Source: Dyella lutea
GTDB lineage: Bacteria; Pseudomonadota; Gammaproteobacteria; Xanthomonadales; Rhodanobacteraceae
Reading direction: 5' to 3'
NCBI RefSeq assembly: GCF_024158035.1
Contig: NZ_JAMZEK010000003.1
Coordinates: 372,001 to 436,000 of the forward strand
Length of the DNA: 64,000 bases
Below are positions 43,294-52,211 of this stretch, piece after piece (within the stretch, counting starts at the first letter, position 1; each line of letters begins with the position of its first letter). Made by a program: the position numbers and the translations under genes. The notes under the pieces are model-generated. The model searched no databases. It was not told the origin of the DNA and saw nothing but the letters and a program-made list of their open reading frames with translations.

Positions 43294-44037
43294 TCAAATC
43301 TGCGAGACGCCACCATCTACGACCAGTTCTGCGCCCACCACATAGCTGGACTCGTCGCTGGCGAGATAGAGGGCTGCGGCCGCGACATCTTCTGCTTCTC
43401 CGATTCGACCGATAGGAACAGTCTGAGCGGCTTTGTCCCTGAATGCCTGCAGCTCGTCCCTGCTGCGATGGCGTCCGATAAGTGGTGTGTCGATGAAGCC
43501 AGGAGAGATCGTGTTGACGCGAATCTTGCGGTCGAGAAATTCGCGCGACCACGTCCTTGCAAGCGAACGGACTGCAGCTTTCGCGGCAGAAAGCAGGGAG
43601 AGCCCGGGCCGGCCGACATGAATGATGAATGAGGACGTCAGGATCACCGAGGCTCCTTGACGCAGGATCGGTGCCACGGCCTGCATCGAGAAGAACACGC
43701 CTTTGACGTCGATATCCATGATCTCGTCATATCGTTCCGAGTCGGTTTCGGCGAGCGGGGTGGCGTAGGCGATGCCCGCGTTGGCGAAGAAGATATCGAG
43801 CTCACCAAAGGCATCGCCAATCTCCTTGCTGACCGCCTGCATGTCGGGGATCGAGCGGGCATCGGCCCGGAAGATCAGGACCTCTTCGCCCAGCTCAGCG
43901 CGCACGGCGTCAAAGCGGCCTTCATCGCGCCCCGTGACGGCGACGCGTGCGCCCTCGCGGAGGAAGAGTTTCGCCGTAGCGAGCCCGATGCCGCTGGTTC
44001 CGCCCGTGATCAGGACGGTCTTGTTCTTCAGTCTCAT
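43294..44037 (-). CDS. Short-chain dehydrogenase-like protein lacking the catalytic Tyr
   Basis: 247 residues of the classical SDR fold: GGTSGIG cofactor loop, NAGIAY, Ser in LTSSFI and the PG-x-x-x-T element SPGFIDTP. The usual Y-x-x-x-K is L-x-x-x-K ([15 protein letters not shown]), so the catalytic Tyr is Leu while the Lys remains. It may be inactive, use another acid, or bind nucleotide for a non-catalytic role. It follows the DJ-1 gene at 44065 by 27 bp and is read with it. Confidence 0.85.
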   Translation of the reverse strand: MRLKNKTVLITGGTSGIGLATAKLFLREGARVAVTGRDEGRFDAVRAELGEEVLIFRADARSIPDMQAVSKEIGDAFGELDIFFANAGIAYATPLAETDSERYDEIMDIDVKGVFFSMQAVAPILRQGASVILTSSFIIHVGRPGLSLLSAAKAAVRSLARTWSREFLDRKIRVNTISPGFIDTPLIGRHRSRDELQAFRDKAAQTVPIGRIGEAEDVAAAALYLASDESSYVVGAELVVDGGVSQI

Positions 44038-44064
44038 GAGGATTTGCTTTTCTTGAGAGGGATT

Positions 44065-44748
44065 TCAGTCGGCACTGCGCAACTGGTCGGCGACGATCGC
44101 AATGCGCCGCTTGGAGTCGGCTATGCGATCGCAGAGCCGGGCATTCACCGCGGCCAGGACCGATCGCGGGGCCGTTTCGGGGAGGCCCGCCTGGAACGGC
44201 GGTTCAGGGGCGTATTCCAGCAAGAGCTGGGCGCCCTGCGCGGCCGCCTCCCCGCGCAGTTCGGCAATCAGGGAGAGGGCGAAATCCGTCCCGGCCGTGA
44301 CCCCTCCACCAGTGATGTACTTGCCGTCATGGACCACCCGCCCTGCGTCCGGAATTGCCCCAAAAGCGCCGAGAAGCTCTCGAAAGGCCCAATGGCATCC
44401 GGCACGACGCCCGCCGAGAAGCCCTGCCGCGGCGAGGATCAACGAGCCGGTGCAGACCGAGGTGACATAGACGGCGCCTTTCGCGAGCCGCCGAATTTCT
44501 GCGAGGAAGCGAGGCGTCTCCAGCGCTGGAATGCAGCCAAGGCCGCCAGGAACCAGAAGAATGTCGCAACCCTCGATCCATGCCAGATTGCCAAGCGCGC
44601 CGAAGGTCAGGCCGTCCGCCAGGACTTCGTTCCCGTCGAGCGCCGCGAGCGTGATGTTGATATCCGGCAGGGCATGCAGAAGTTGATAGGGGCCGACGAA
44701 GTCGAGGGGGGTTACGCCTTCGTAGAGGGGTATGAGGACATGTGTCAT
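44065..44748 (-). CDS. DJ-1/PfpI family protein (isonitrile hydratase-like)
   Basis: 227 residues. The flavodoxin-like fold has the nucleophile elbow VTSVCTGSLILAAAGLLGGRRAGCHW, where Cys is the reactive residue, as in isonitrile hydratase and ThiJ proteins. DPxxFxGPYQ at the N-terminus also fits. It is divergent from a GlxA-type regulator with an 80-bp spacer and probably forms an operon with the SDR-like gene downstream. Confidence 0.85.
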   Translation of the reverse strand: MTHVLIPLYEGVTPLDFVGPYQLLHALPDINITLAALDGNEVLADGLTFGALGNLAWIEGCDILLVPGGLGCIPALETPRFLAEIRRLAKGAVYVTSVCTGSLILAAAGLLGGRRAGCHWAFRELLGAFGAIPDAGRVVHDGKYITGGGVTAGTDFALSLIAELRGEAAAQGAQLLLEYAPEPPFQAGLPETAPRSVLAAVNARLCDRIADSKRRIAIVADQLRSAD

Positions 44749-44827
44749 GGCAGGTCTCCTTTTGCCAGTCAGACTGACGCAGAAGAGATCTGGCGTAAAT
44801 GTCGTATAACCCTTAAATTAGGCCATC

Positions 44828-45763
44828 ATGCATCGCATCGGCTTCTACCTCTATCCGGGGCATCAGATCCTGGACTTCGCCGGGCCCTTCGGCGCGTTCG
44901 AATCGGTTGCCAAGATCGCCGGCCGGTCTCTTTACGCGCTGGAGGTCTTGTCGCAGAAGGGCGGCCTGGTGCGTGGAAGTGGCGGGGCACTCGTCGAGAG
45001 CCTCTCTGCCGAGTGGAAAAATCTGGACACGCTCATCGTGGTCGGCGGGAACCTCGCGCCGATGCGGAACCCGAGCGAGATCGCCGCCGTGCGTGCTCTT
45101 GCGGCTGAGACGGCGCGTGTTACCAGCGTTTGCACAGGAGCCTTTCTTCTGGCCGAGGCGGGACTGCTCGACGGGCGCCGGGCAACGACCCATTGGCGGG
45201 TGGCTCATCTACTGCAGCAGGACTACCCGAAGGTCAGAGTCGAGGCCGATCACATCTTCATAGCGGACAAAGGCATCTGGACCTCAGCAGGAATCACGGC
45301 GGGGATTGATCTGGCGCTTGCGCTGATCGAGGCGGATCACGGCGCCGATATGGCGCGGGAGGTTGCACGCGAGCTTGTTGTTTACTACCGCCGGTCAGGC
45401 GGGCAATCGCAGTTCTCTTCGCTGTCGCAGATGGAGCCCTCAAGCGATCGCATCCGTCTTGCACTCGCCTTTGCGCGTGAGCATCTGCCGGAACCACTCG
45501 ACGTCCAGCGCCTGGCAGAGGCCGCTCATCTCAGCCCGCGACAATTCAGCCGCGCGTTCCGTCGTGAGACCGGAGAAACGCCTGCTCGGGCTGTGGAACG
45601 TTTGCGCGTTGAAGCCGCGCTCGTAAGGCTGCAAGATGAGTCTGAACCCGTGGAACAGATCGCGCGCTCTGTCGGATTCACTGATCCCGAGCGCATGCGT
45701 CGAGCCTTCGTGAAATTGCATGGAGTCCCGCCTCAAGCCATCCGTCGGGCTGCGAGAAGGTAG
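44828..45763 (+). CDS. GlxA-type AraC regulator with DJ-1/PfpI domain
   Basis: 311 residues. The first 190 form a DJ-1/PfpI sensor (VTSVCTGAFLLAEAGLLDGRRATTHWR); the last 100 hold two AraC HTH units (LDVQRLAEAAHLSPRQFSRAFRRETG and VEQIARSVGFTDPERMRRAFVKLHG). Such FtrA/GlxA proteins regulate small-molecule metabolism. It is divergent from a DJ-1 enzyme gene with the same sensor fold. Confidence 0.9.
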   Translation: MHRIGFYLYPGHQILDFAGPFGAFESVAKIAGRSLYALEVLSQKGGLVRGSGGALVESLSAEWKNLDTLIVVGGNLAPMRNPSEIAAVRALAAETARVTSVCTGAFLLAEAGLLDGRRATTHWRVAHLLQQDYPKVRVEADHIFIADKGIWTSAGITAGIDLALALIEADHGADMAREVARELVVYYRRSGGQSQFSSLSQMEPSSDRIRLALAFAREHLPEPLDVQRLAEAAHLSPRQFSRAFRRETGETPARAVERLRVEAALVRLQDESEPVEQIARSVGFTDPERMRRAFVKLHGVPPQAIRRAARR

Positions 45764-45914
45764 CCGAGCTTCCTCCTTGAGCCGGACAAATGCAGGTCCA
45801 TACCCCGCCCTGCCGCATGCTGACCAGCATCAGGCTGCATCAGGAGATAGGGCGTAGCCTGCATTGAGATCAAGACCATCGCGCCAAATTCAGCGCCGCG
45901 CTCCAGAGCCGGAC

Positions 45915-46823
45915 TTAAGCCAAGACCGCCAAACGTGGGGATGTTCGCAAGCGGGCAATGTCGCGCGCCGGCGGTTCGCCAAAGAGCCGGCGATATTCCC
46001 GACTGAACTGCGACACGCTCTCGTAACCCACACGGAAGGCGGCGGTCGCCACGTCGATGTGCTCGACCAGCATCAGGCTACGTGCGTCCTGCAGTCTGAG
46101 CTGCTTCTGAAACTGAAGTGGCGTCATGGCAGTCACGGCACGGAAATGGTCGTACAGGCTCGACGGGCTCATACCCACCTCCTTTGCCAGTCGATCAATG
46201 CTGAAGCGCTCCCTGAAGTTCTTCCCGATCCAGGCAATCGCGCGACCAACTTGGGCCAGCCGACCATGGCTCGAGGTGACATAGCGCATCCGTGCGCCTT
46301 CCGGTCCGGCCAACAGGTGATACAGGATTTCCTGCTCCGCAAGCGGTGCAAGGACCGGTCGCGCCGCCGAATCTTCGAGCAGACGCAACAGGCGTAGCAC
46401 CGCGTCAAGCAAAGCGACACCAGCGTCGGATACCGACTTGCCGATCGGAGTGGACGGCGCTACCGACGGTGCTGGAACGCGCAGCGCCAATTCGCCCAGC
46501 AAGACTGGATCGAAGTCTAGATAGACGCAGAGGTAGGGACGCTGGGGACTCGCATCGATGACTTGGCCCGTCGCAGGCAGGTCGTATGTCACCACACCGT
46601 AGCGGCCCGGTGCGTATTGGAAGACCTGATCACCCAGCGCGACCTCTTTTCGTCCCTGCACGACGAGGCAAAGTTGCGGCCGGTACACGTTCGGCATTGG
46701 CATGGTCACGGTGGAGGATCGTACAAGCGTCAAGCGATCGATCGGAGTGGCCTGGAATCCATCCATCGTGACGTTGCGGGCGATGATCGAGGCTATTTCT
46801 GCCAACTGTTCCATGGGTCCCAT
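45915..46823 (-). CDS. AraC-family regulator
   Basis: 302 residues. The AraC_N cupin (PNVYRPQLCLVVQGRKEVALGD) and C-terminal HTH pair (FSIDRLAKEVGMSPSSLYDHFRAVT and AAFRVGYESVSQFSREYRRLFG) are clear. A second Met three codons in (46814) is also a possible start. It is divergent from an aldo/keto reductase, its likely target. Confidence 0.9.
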   Translation of the reverse strand: MGPMEQLAEIASIIARNVTMDGFQATPIDRLTLVRSSTVTMPMPNVYRPQLCLVVQGRKEVALGDQVFQYAPGRYGVVTYDLPATGQVIDASPQRPYLCVYLDFDPVLLGELALRVPAPSVAPSTPIGKSVSDAGVALLDAVLRLLRLLEDSAARPVLAPLAEQEILYHLLAGPEGARMRYVTSSHGRLAQVGRAIAWIGKNFRERFSIDRLAKEVGMSPSSLYDHFRAVTAMTPLQFQKQLRLQDARSLMLVEHIDVATAAFRVGYESVSQFSREYRRLFGEPPARDIARLRTSPRLAVLA

Positions 46824-46985
46824 GATGGCACGAGTCCCCCCAGGCTACGCCGGAACGTGCCGGCGCTGGAGGATCGGGCATTCATCCCGGCAAATCAGGC
46901 TCATGACCGAGAGGCGCCGTGCGCAAAAGTCGACGCTGCGCCAGGGTCAAGACGGTCTTGGTCAAAAAGCGAGGATGAGAACAAC

Positions 46986-47945
46986 ATGACGACTGACCAA
47001 CTGAAAATTCCTACGGCCGCACTCGGCACATGGGCGTGGGGCGACAACGGCGAACCTGGCTATGGCTACTTCGGCAGCGGTCTGGATCGAGCGGATCTTG
47101 AATTGATCGCCGACAAGGCGCACGCAGCGGAGTTGCGCTTGTGGGATACCGCCATCGTGTATGGGATGGGGCGAGCGGAGACGCTGCTCGGAGAGGTCCT
47201 CAAGCGGTTCGCGCGAAGCGACTTTCAGCTCTCAACCAAGTTCACCCCGCAGGCGGCGGGGAGTGGCAACCACCCGGTGGCGGACATGCTTGAGCAGAGC
47301 CTGGCCCGCCTGGGCACGGACTATATCGACCTATACTGGATCCATAACCCCGGCAGCGTGGAGAGGTGGACGCCACAGCTGATCCCGTTGCTGCAGAGCG
47401 GCAAGGTCAAGCATGTGGGCGTATCGAACCACAACCTGGAAGAGATCGAACTCGCGAACAAGATACTTGCAGAAGCGGGCTTTCGGATCGACGCCATCCA
47501 GAACCACTACAGCCTGCTCCACCGCGGCTCAGAGCGCGCCGGCATACTGGATTACTGCCGCAGGCAAGGCATCCCTTTCTTTGCCTACATGGTGCTTGAA
47601 CAGGGGGCTCTGAGCGGAAAATACAGCCCAGAGAACCCCATGCCGATTCACAGCGATCGGGCCGGCACGTACAACGCCATACTGCCGCAAATCTCGGCGC
47701 TGACCGACAAGCTCGCAGCTATCGGTAAGCGACTAGGGGCGACCGCTCCCGAGGTCGCCATCGCGTGGGCCATCGCCAAGGGGGCAACACCGATCATTGG
47801 CGTGACGCGCCCGCATCATATCGATGGGCTGGTCCGTGCCAGCCATCTCACGCTCACACATGACGACATCGTGGAGCTCGAAGTCGTTGCGGATGTCGCC
47901 GGGGTGAGCACCCGAGGTTGGTGGGAACGGGAAATGGTTGTCTGA
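46986..47945 (+). CDS. Aldo/keto reductase
   Basis: 319 residues from ATG 46986 (MTTDQLKIPTAALGTWAWGD). The catalytic tetrad is visible: Asp in RLWDTAIVYG, Tyr in the same segment, Lys in LSTKFTP and His in WIHNPGS. The C-terminal TPIIGVTRPHHIDGLVRA is the NADPH-binding part. Function is reduction of aldehydes or ketones in the cytoplasm, probably induced through the divergent AraC regulator. Confidence 0.9.
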   Translation: MTTDQLKIPTAALGTWAWGDNGEPGYGYFGSGLDRADLELIADKAHAAELRLWDTAIVYGMGRAETLLGEVLKRFARSDFQLSTKFTPQAAGSGNHPVADMLEQSLARLGTDYIDLYWIHNPGSVERWTPQLIPLLQSGKVKHVGVSNHNLEEIELANKILAEAGFRIDAIQNHYSLLHRGSERAGILDYCRRQGIPFFAYMVLEQGALSGKYSPENPMPIHSDRAGTYNAILPQISALTDKLAAIGKRLGATAPEVAIAWAIAKGATPIIGVTRPHHIDGLVRASHLTLTHDDIVELEVVADVAGVSTRGWWEREMVV

Positions 47946-48167
47946 AAGCCATCCTCTGTAGCCATCGAGGCACCTGCCTCTGGTCCTGCCGCTTCCTGAC
48001 ATGGGAAGCGGCAAGGTCCCCTGCCTCGACCTTGATGATCGCGGAAGTCATCTGGCCTCCCGGGCATGGCGTTCTGCTTCCAATCGGTGCGATGGCGATC
48101 GGATCCAGGCCGTTACGTCAAAGACTGCCCTACCCCCGATAACCAGCCCTAATCTCTCCACTTCGGA

Positions 48168-48677
48168 TCAGTCGCGGTCAAAACCAGGGATGGCCGAGCC
48201 TGGCGAGCGCAGCTTGACGTATTCCACGTTCGTGAGCGCGATGATCAGCAGATCAAACAGTGTCAGCGCGAGATAGCCGGCCGACAGTCCGGTCACGGCC
48301 ATGTGGTACAGCTGGTAGGCCGCAAACAGTGCGGTCAGCGCGATCAGTCCCGGGTAGGCCCACAGCCGGCCGCGCACGATCTCCACCAGCACGACCAGCT
48401 TTGCCACGCCGTGCGAAAGCAGGTACACGCCCGCGAACAGCATGGCGTGCTGCTTGAGGTGGGCCGCCCAGTGCAGGACATGCATGGCGAGAACATCGCG
48501 AGGATCCTCGCGCAGCTCGGGTGCCACGAGGACGGCCACCCTGCCCTGCAGCCATTGTGGATCGATCAGCAGCAGCCACAGCCCGCCTGCCACCTCTCCC
48601 AGGGCATCGATGGCCTTGAGCACGAGAGCGATGGCAAACAGCTTGTCGGTTGTCGTCCGCGTGGACAGATATCGCAT
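48168..48677 (-). CDS. DUF2127-like integral membrane protein
   Basis: 169 residues with four hydrophobic segments: IALVLKAIDALGEVAGGLWLLL, AMLFAGVYLLSHGVAKLVVLV, LIALTALFAAYQLYHMAV and YLALTLFDLLIIAL. The KxxDALxExxGGxWLLL entry and the H-x-x-x-H loop are typical of DUF2127 proteins, whose function is unknown. It is single-gene, with a hairpin terminator just upstream. Confidence 0.75.
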   Translation of the reverse strand: MRYLSTRTTTDKLFAIALVLKAIDALGEVAGGLWLLLIDPQWLQGRVAVLVAPELREDPRDVLAMHVLHWAAHLKQHAMLFAGVYLLSHGVAKLVVLVEIVRGRLWAYPGLIALTALFAAYQLYHMAVTGLSAGYLALTLFDLLIIALTNVEYVKLRSPGSAIPGFDRD

Positions 48678-48701
48678 GGGCTTTTCGTCGATCCGTTACC
48701 G

Positions 48702-48730
48702 AAGAGCCCGGCCGGGGCCGGGCTCTTTTC
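48702..48730. terminator. Bidirectional hairpin terminator
   Basis: AAGAGCCCGGCC (48702-48713) pairs with GGCCGGGCTCTT (48716-48727), followed by TTC on the plus strand. It separates the DUF2127-like gene from the 3' end of the His/Asp-rich gene. Confidence 0.65.
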
Positions 48731-48747
48731 GAACCGAACCGCAGGGC

Positions 48748-49206
48748 TCAGTCGCCATCATCGTCGTCGTCGTAACGCGACCCGTAAGATGCACCGTAGA
48801 CAATGGTTCGCGTGACTACTGGCGCTTGCCGGTAGATCACCCGACGACGATAGACCACCCTAGGCGGCGCTTCGTAGTAACGGGGTGCCGGAGCCACGGC
48901 ATTGTCGATGAGGCCTTCCACCGCACCGGACACGAGCGCACCCGCTATCCAACGGCCGCCGTCCCTGTCGTCGTCATGCCGCCACCGGTCGCCACCGCGA
49001 TGCCAATCGCCGCGATCACGGTGCCAGTCATCGCGATCACCGTGCCAGTCGTCGCGATCGCCGTGCCGGTCTTCATGGTGCCATTCGTGCCGATACCGGT
49101 CCCCATGATCCCAATGATCATGGGCCGATGCGCCCAACGGCACAGTGCAAAGGGTCGCAACAGCCATTGCGATCAACATTTTGTTTGCAGCCAGGCGCTT
49201 GACCAT
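48748..49206 (-). CDS. Small secreted His/Asp/Arg-repeat protein
   Basis: 152 residues from ATG 49206 (MVKRLAANKMLIAMAVATLC..., signal peptide cut near GASAHDH). The mature part has seven-residue repeats of the type HGDRDDW and HRDRGDW, then a Gly/Ala segment (WIAGALVSGAVEGLIDNAV) and an Asp-rich end. Trp/His/Asp repeats in exported proteins can bind metal or envelope polymers. The repeats come from a 21-bp tandem DNA repeat. Function unknown. Confidence 0.7.
   Translation of the reverse strand: MVKRLAANKMLIAMAVATLCTVPLGASAHDHWDHGDRYRHEWHHEDRHGDRDDWHGDRDDWHRDRGDWHRGGDRWRHDDDRDGGRWIAGALVSGAVEGLIDNAVAPAPRYYEAPPRVVYRRRVIYRQAPVVTRTIVYGASYGSRYDDDDDGD
49002..49064. repeat. Three 21-bp tandem repeats in the His/Asp-rich gene
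   Basis: Units at 49002-49022, 49023-49043 and 49044-49064 share the pattern GCCAGTC..CGCGATC..CGT. They encode a heptad repeat, and copy number may vary between strains. Confidence 0.6.
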
Positions 49207-49557
49207 GACCCACCTCCGTCGACTCTGTTTCGATGTCCGGCCTATGTGCGTCGTGCGAGCGGAGGATCCAGCCGGTCGATCCACCACGCCGAGCGAACGA
49301 TCGACATCGCCCATCGTTTCGACTCGCATGGTTCCTGGATACGTCCGGATCCTTATGGGCCACTTAGCTGCGTGCTGGCCGGCCATCTCCGTACAGCTGG
49401 CAGTTACCGTAATGACGGGCGCGCATCCTTTGCGTGTCGAGCGAATCCGCATCACATGCTGCAGCTTGCCATGGCATCTCCGGTGCTGGCGCGCCGGGGT
49501 GGCTGGATACGCGTTCTCAAGGGGCTAGGAGTGCCGCTCGGATCTCTGGATGCCGCG
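49207..49557. other. Intergenic stretch upstream of the His/Asp-rich gene
   Basis: About 350 bp without a supported gene; it should hold the promoter for the leftward gene and the end of the GH31 transcript. No clear hairpin was seen. Confidence 0.3.
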
Positions 49558-51981
49558 TCAGTTCGAAGGTGTGGCAGGCGCGTCGCCTACGACGGAGACG
49601 ACGGCCGAATCGGGCCCGTTCCATGCCGGCGCCCCCTCATGCTGCAGTCGATGGGCGGCGTCGTTCCAGATCAGCCGGGTGACCGAGTACTTGCCCTGTT
49701 CGTAGTGGTAGGTCGTCCCGTCGTCACGGAAGAGCGCGAAGCTGCCGTCCGCTCCCGGGTAGACCTTTACCGACACGATCTTCTGCGTGTGCCGGACACT
49801 GCCTTCGTCCGAGCCCATCGGCACGATGCTCCCTGCTTTCACGAACAGCGGCAGTGTTTCGATCGGTGCATCCACGTCGACCGTCTGCCCGCCGTGCAGG
49901 CGCTGGTTCGTCCAGTAGTTGTACCAATCGCAGCCTGCCGGCAGATACACCGTTCGATGAGTGGCGCCTTGCTCGGTAACCGGAGCGACCAGGAACGCTG
50001 GCCCGTACATGTATTCGTCGGGGATGTTCGCCACCTTCGGATCGTGCGGAAAATCCATGAACAGTGCACGCATGTAGGGCGCGCCCGTCCGGTAGCTGCG
50101 ATAGGCCGCCGAATAGGTGTACGGCAAGAGCCGGTAGCGCAGCTTCAGGTATTTCGCCAGGATCGGCTCGGCCTGCTTGCCGTAGGACCACACCTCGTTG
50201 TGATTCCTTTCGCCGTGCGCACGCATCACTGGCTGAAAGGCGCCCCATTCGAACCAGCGCACGAACAGCTCGGGATAGTCATCGTAGTTTCCGATCGTGC
50301 CGCGCACGTCGGAGCCGTCGATCAAGGGTTTGTGTGCCGCGTGGTAGTCGGCGGGAATCAGGGGCGAGAAGAAGCCCGCGATGTCCGTGTCCCAGTACGG
50401 CAAACCCGTCGCGGTGAAATTGAGCCCCGCCGGAATGGACCGCTTGAGCATGTCCCAGGTCGCAAAGATGTCGCTGGACCAGAAGACCGTGCCGTTGCGC
50501 TGCGCGCCGAGGTAGGCCGCACGCGCAAGAATCATCACCCTTCGGCTGTTGCCGAAATCGCGCCGGAATCCGTCGTACACCGAGGCGGTATGAAACAGCG
50601 GATACACGTTATAGAAGCGCCTGCCCGAGCCGATCCAGAACACGTCCTTTGCCGGGTCGATGTCCGGTTCGGTTTCATCGAGCCATAGGTAGTCGAAGCC
50701 AAACGGCTTGATGTAGCGATCGCGGATTTCCTGCCAGAACCACTTTGCCGCGGCCGGATTCGTGGTGTCGATATTCGGTCCGATGACCGCCTTGAAGCCG
50801 CCCGGATCGGGCACGCCATCTGGCGTATGCACCAGCCAGCCTTTGCTGGCGAGCATGTCGTAGAACTTCGACCCCTTCGAGAAATGCGGCCATACGCTCA
50901 GCAGCGTGCCCACACCCATCGCGTGCAGGTGCTGGTTCATGGCGGCGGGATCCGGCCAACGCGTCGGGTCCAGGTCCAGGTTTCCCTGCCGGGTCATGTT
51001 GAGAAAATCGACCACCATCACGCCCAGCGGCAGATGCTTGCGGTGGTACTCGTCGGCCACGGCCAGGATTTGCTTCTGCGTCGGGTAGATCGCCTTGCTC
51101 TGGATGTAGCCATAGACCTGCCGGGGCAGCAGGTGCGTCACGCCCGTCAACCGACGATAACCGGCGTAAATCTCATCGGCGCTGTGTCCCGCGATGACGA
51201 AATAGGAGACGCGATCGCCCACATCGGACGACCAGACGTTCTGACCATTGAAGCCGAGCTGGATGGTGGTCTTCGACGGGTTGTCCCAGACCAGGCCGTA
51301 GCCGAGGCTCGACACCATGAAGGGAACGCAGACGTTCTCGCCGCCCAGCGCGGAATAGTCGTGCCAGCAGTGGACCTCGTGATCGCGCAGGTCCATCCAC
51401 CCCTTCTGCTGCTGTCCGAGCCCGTAGTAATGCTCGTTGGCGGGCGATTCGAAGGTGGCGCCGACACGGAAGCTCTTTGTGTCTGCATCCGACTGCGGCG
51501 CCTCGGGCACCATCGTCCATGTGCGCATGCGCAGCAGCGTCTTGCCTGCGGCATCGGTGACCTGCAGCGCATCGTTGAAGGTGTTCGGATCCTTCCACCC
51601 CCCGAAGTACTTCTCGCGCAGTTGGCGGTTCAGCGCGTCCAGTGGCATGCGCTGCGGGAGTTCGTCAGGCGCAAGTTTCCCGGGCGCCACCCGTACCACC
51701 ATATTCTCCGAACGGAACACGTCGCCGCCTGCCGCGTCGCGCGTATGCGTCCACCCCTTGGCCGAGGGTTCGGCATCGAATCCGTATCCGGGTGGGCTCA
51801 TCACGGCCGCCCGGTCGACGCCGAACGTCACCCGCAGGATGTTTGGCGCGTAAGGTTCGAGCGAGATGGTCCGCCCCTCCCGCTGCAGCACGAGCGGGGT
51901 GTCCTGCGCTGAGGCGGCCACCTTCAACGACGCGCTCAAGAGCAGCGCGCAAAGTCCGCACGAAAACAGTTTATGCATCAT
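49558..51981 (-). CDS. GH31 alpha-xylosidase, exported
   Basis: 807 residues with an N-terminal signal peptide (LFSCGLCALLLSASLKVAASA). GH31 landmarks: the beta-sandwich N-domain, then the catalytic barrel with nucleophile Asp in DYLWLDETEPD and the downstream FFSPLIPADYHAAHKP and FVRWFEWGAFQPVMRAHGE segments, then a C-terminal DUF5110-type beta domain (LPAGCDWYNYW). The DETEPD motif and the xylose-operon context favour alpha-xylosidase (removing xylose from xyloglucan oligosaccharides) over alpha-glucosidase. It is the likely last gene of the leftward xylose set, with a 230-bp gap before it. Confidence 0.85.
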   Translation of the reverse strand: MMHKLFSCGLCALLLSASLKVAASAQDTPLVLQREGRTISLEPYAPNILRVTFGVDRAAVMSPPGYGFDAEPSAKGWTHTRDAAGGDVFRSENMVVRVAPGKLAPDELPQRMPLDALNRQLREKYFGGWKDPNTFNDALQVTDAAGKTLLRMRTWTMVPEAPQSDADTKSFRVGATFESPANEHYYGLGQQQKGWMDLRDHEVHCWHDYSALGGENVCVPFMVSSLGYGLVWDNPSKTTIQLGFNGQNVWSSDVGDRVSYFVIAGHSADEIYAGYRRLTGVTHLLPRQVYGYIQSKAIYPTQKQILAVADEYHRKHLPLGVMVVDFLNMTRQGNLDLDPTRWPDPAAMNQHLHAMGVGTLLSVWPHFSKGSKFYDMLASKGWLVHTPDGVPDPGGFKAVIGPNIDTTNPAAAKWFWQEIRDRYIKPFGFDYLWLDETEPDIDPAKDVFWIGSGRRFYNVYPLFHTASVYDGFRRDFGNSRRVMILARAAYLGAQRNGTVFWSSDIFATWDMLKRSIPAGLNFTATGLPYWDTDIAGFFSPLIPADYHAAHKPLIDGSDVRGTIGNYDDYPELFVRWFEWGAFQPVMRAHGERNHNEVWSYGKQAEPILAKYLKLRYRLLPYTYSAAYRSYRTGAPYMRALFMDFPHDPKVANIPDEYMYGPAFLVAPVTEQGATHRTVYLPAGCDWYNYWTNQRLHGGQTVDVDAPIETLPLFVKAGSIVPMGSDEGSVRHTQKIVSVKVYPGADGSFALFRDDGTTYHYEQGKYSVTRLIWNDAAHRLQHEGAPAWNGPDSAVVSVVGDAPATPSN

Positions 51982-52211
51982 GCAATGTCGTGCCCCATCG
52001 TTCGGCCGATGCCGTTACGGAAGTCCGCCGTGCGCGAGTTTCCATCGCTGTGTTGTTCTGTCGGGAACCCATGCAGGCGAGGTCCTGATCTATCCGGCCC
52101 ACAAGGTGGGACTGACGTCAGCCGCCCGGCGTTGCAGACAACAGCGCCCTGGCTTCGCCGACTGGCTTCGCCCCTCCATGTGGAGACGGCGCGCTCCGAG
52201 CCAGCCTTGCT

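Noticed and set aside
43657..45108. 483-codon plus-strand frame
   Set aside because: Overlaps the SDR-like, DJ-1 and GlxA-type genes, whose products have clear motifs; this frame has none.
48442..50688. 748-codon open frame on the plus strand
   Set aside because: It is antisense to the GH31, His/Asp-rich and DUF2127-like genes, Arg/His/Pro-rich with no known domain; long antisense frames are common in high-GC DNA.
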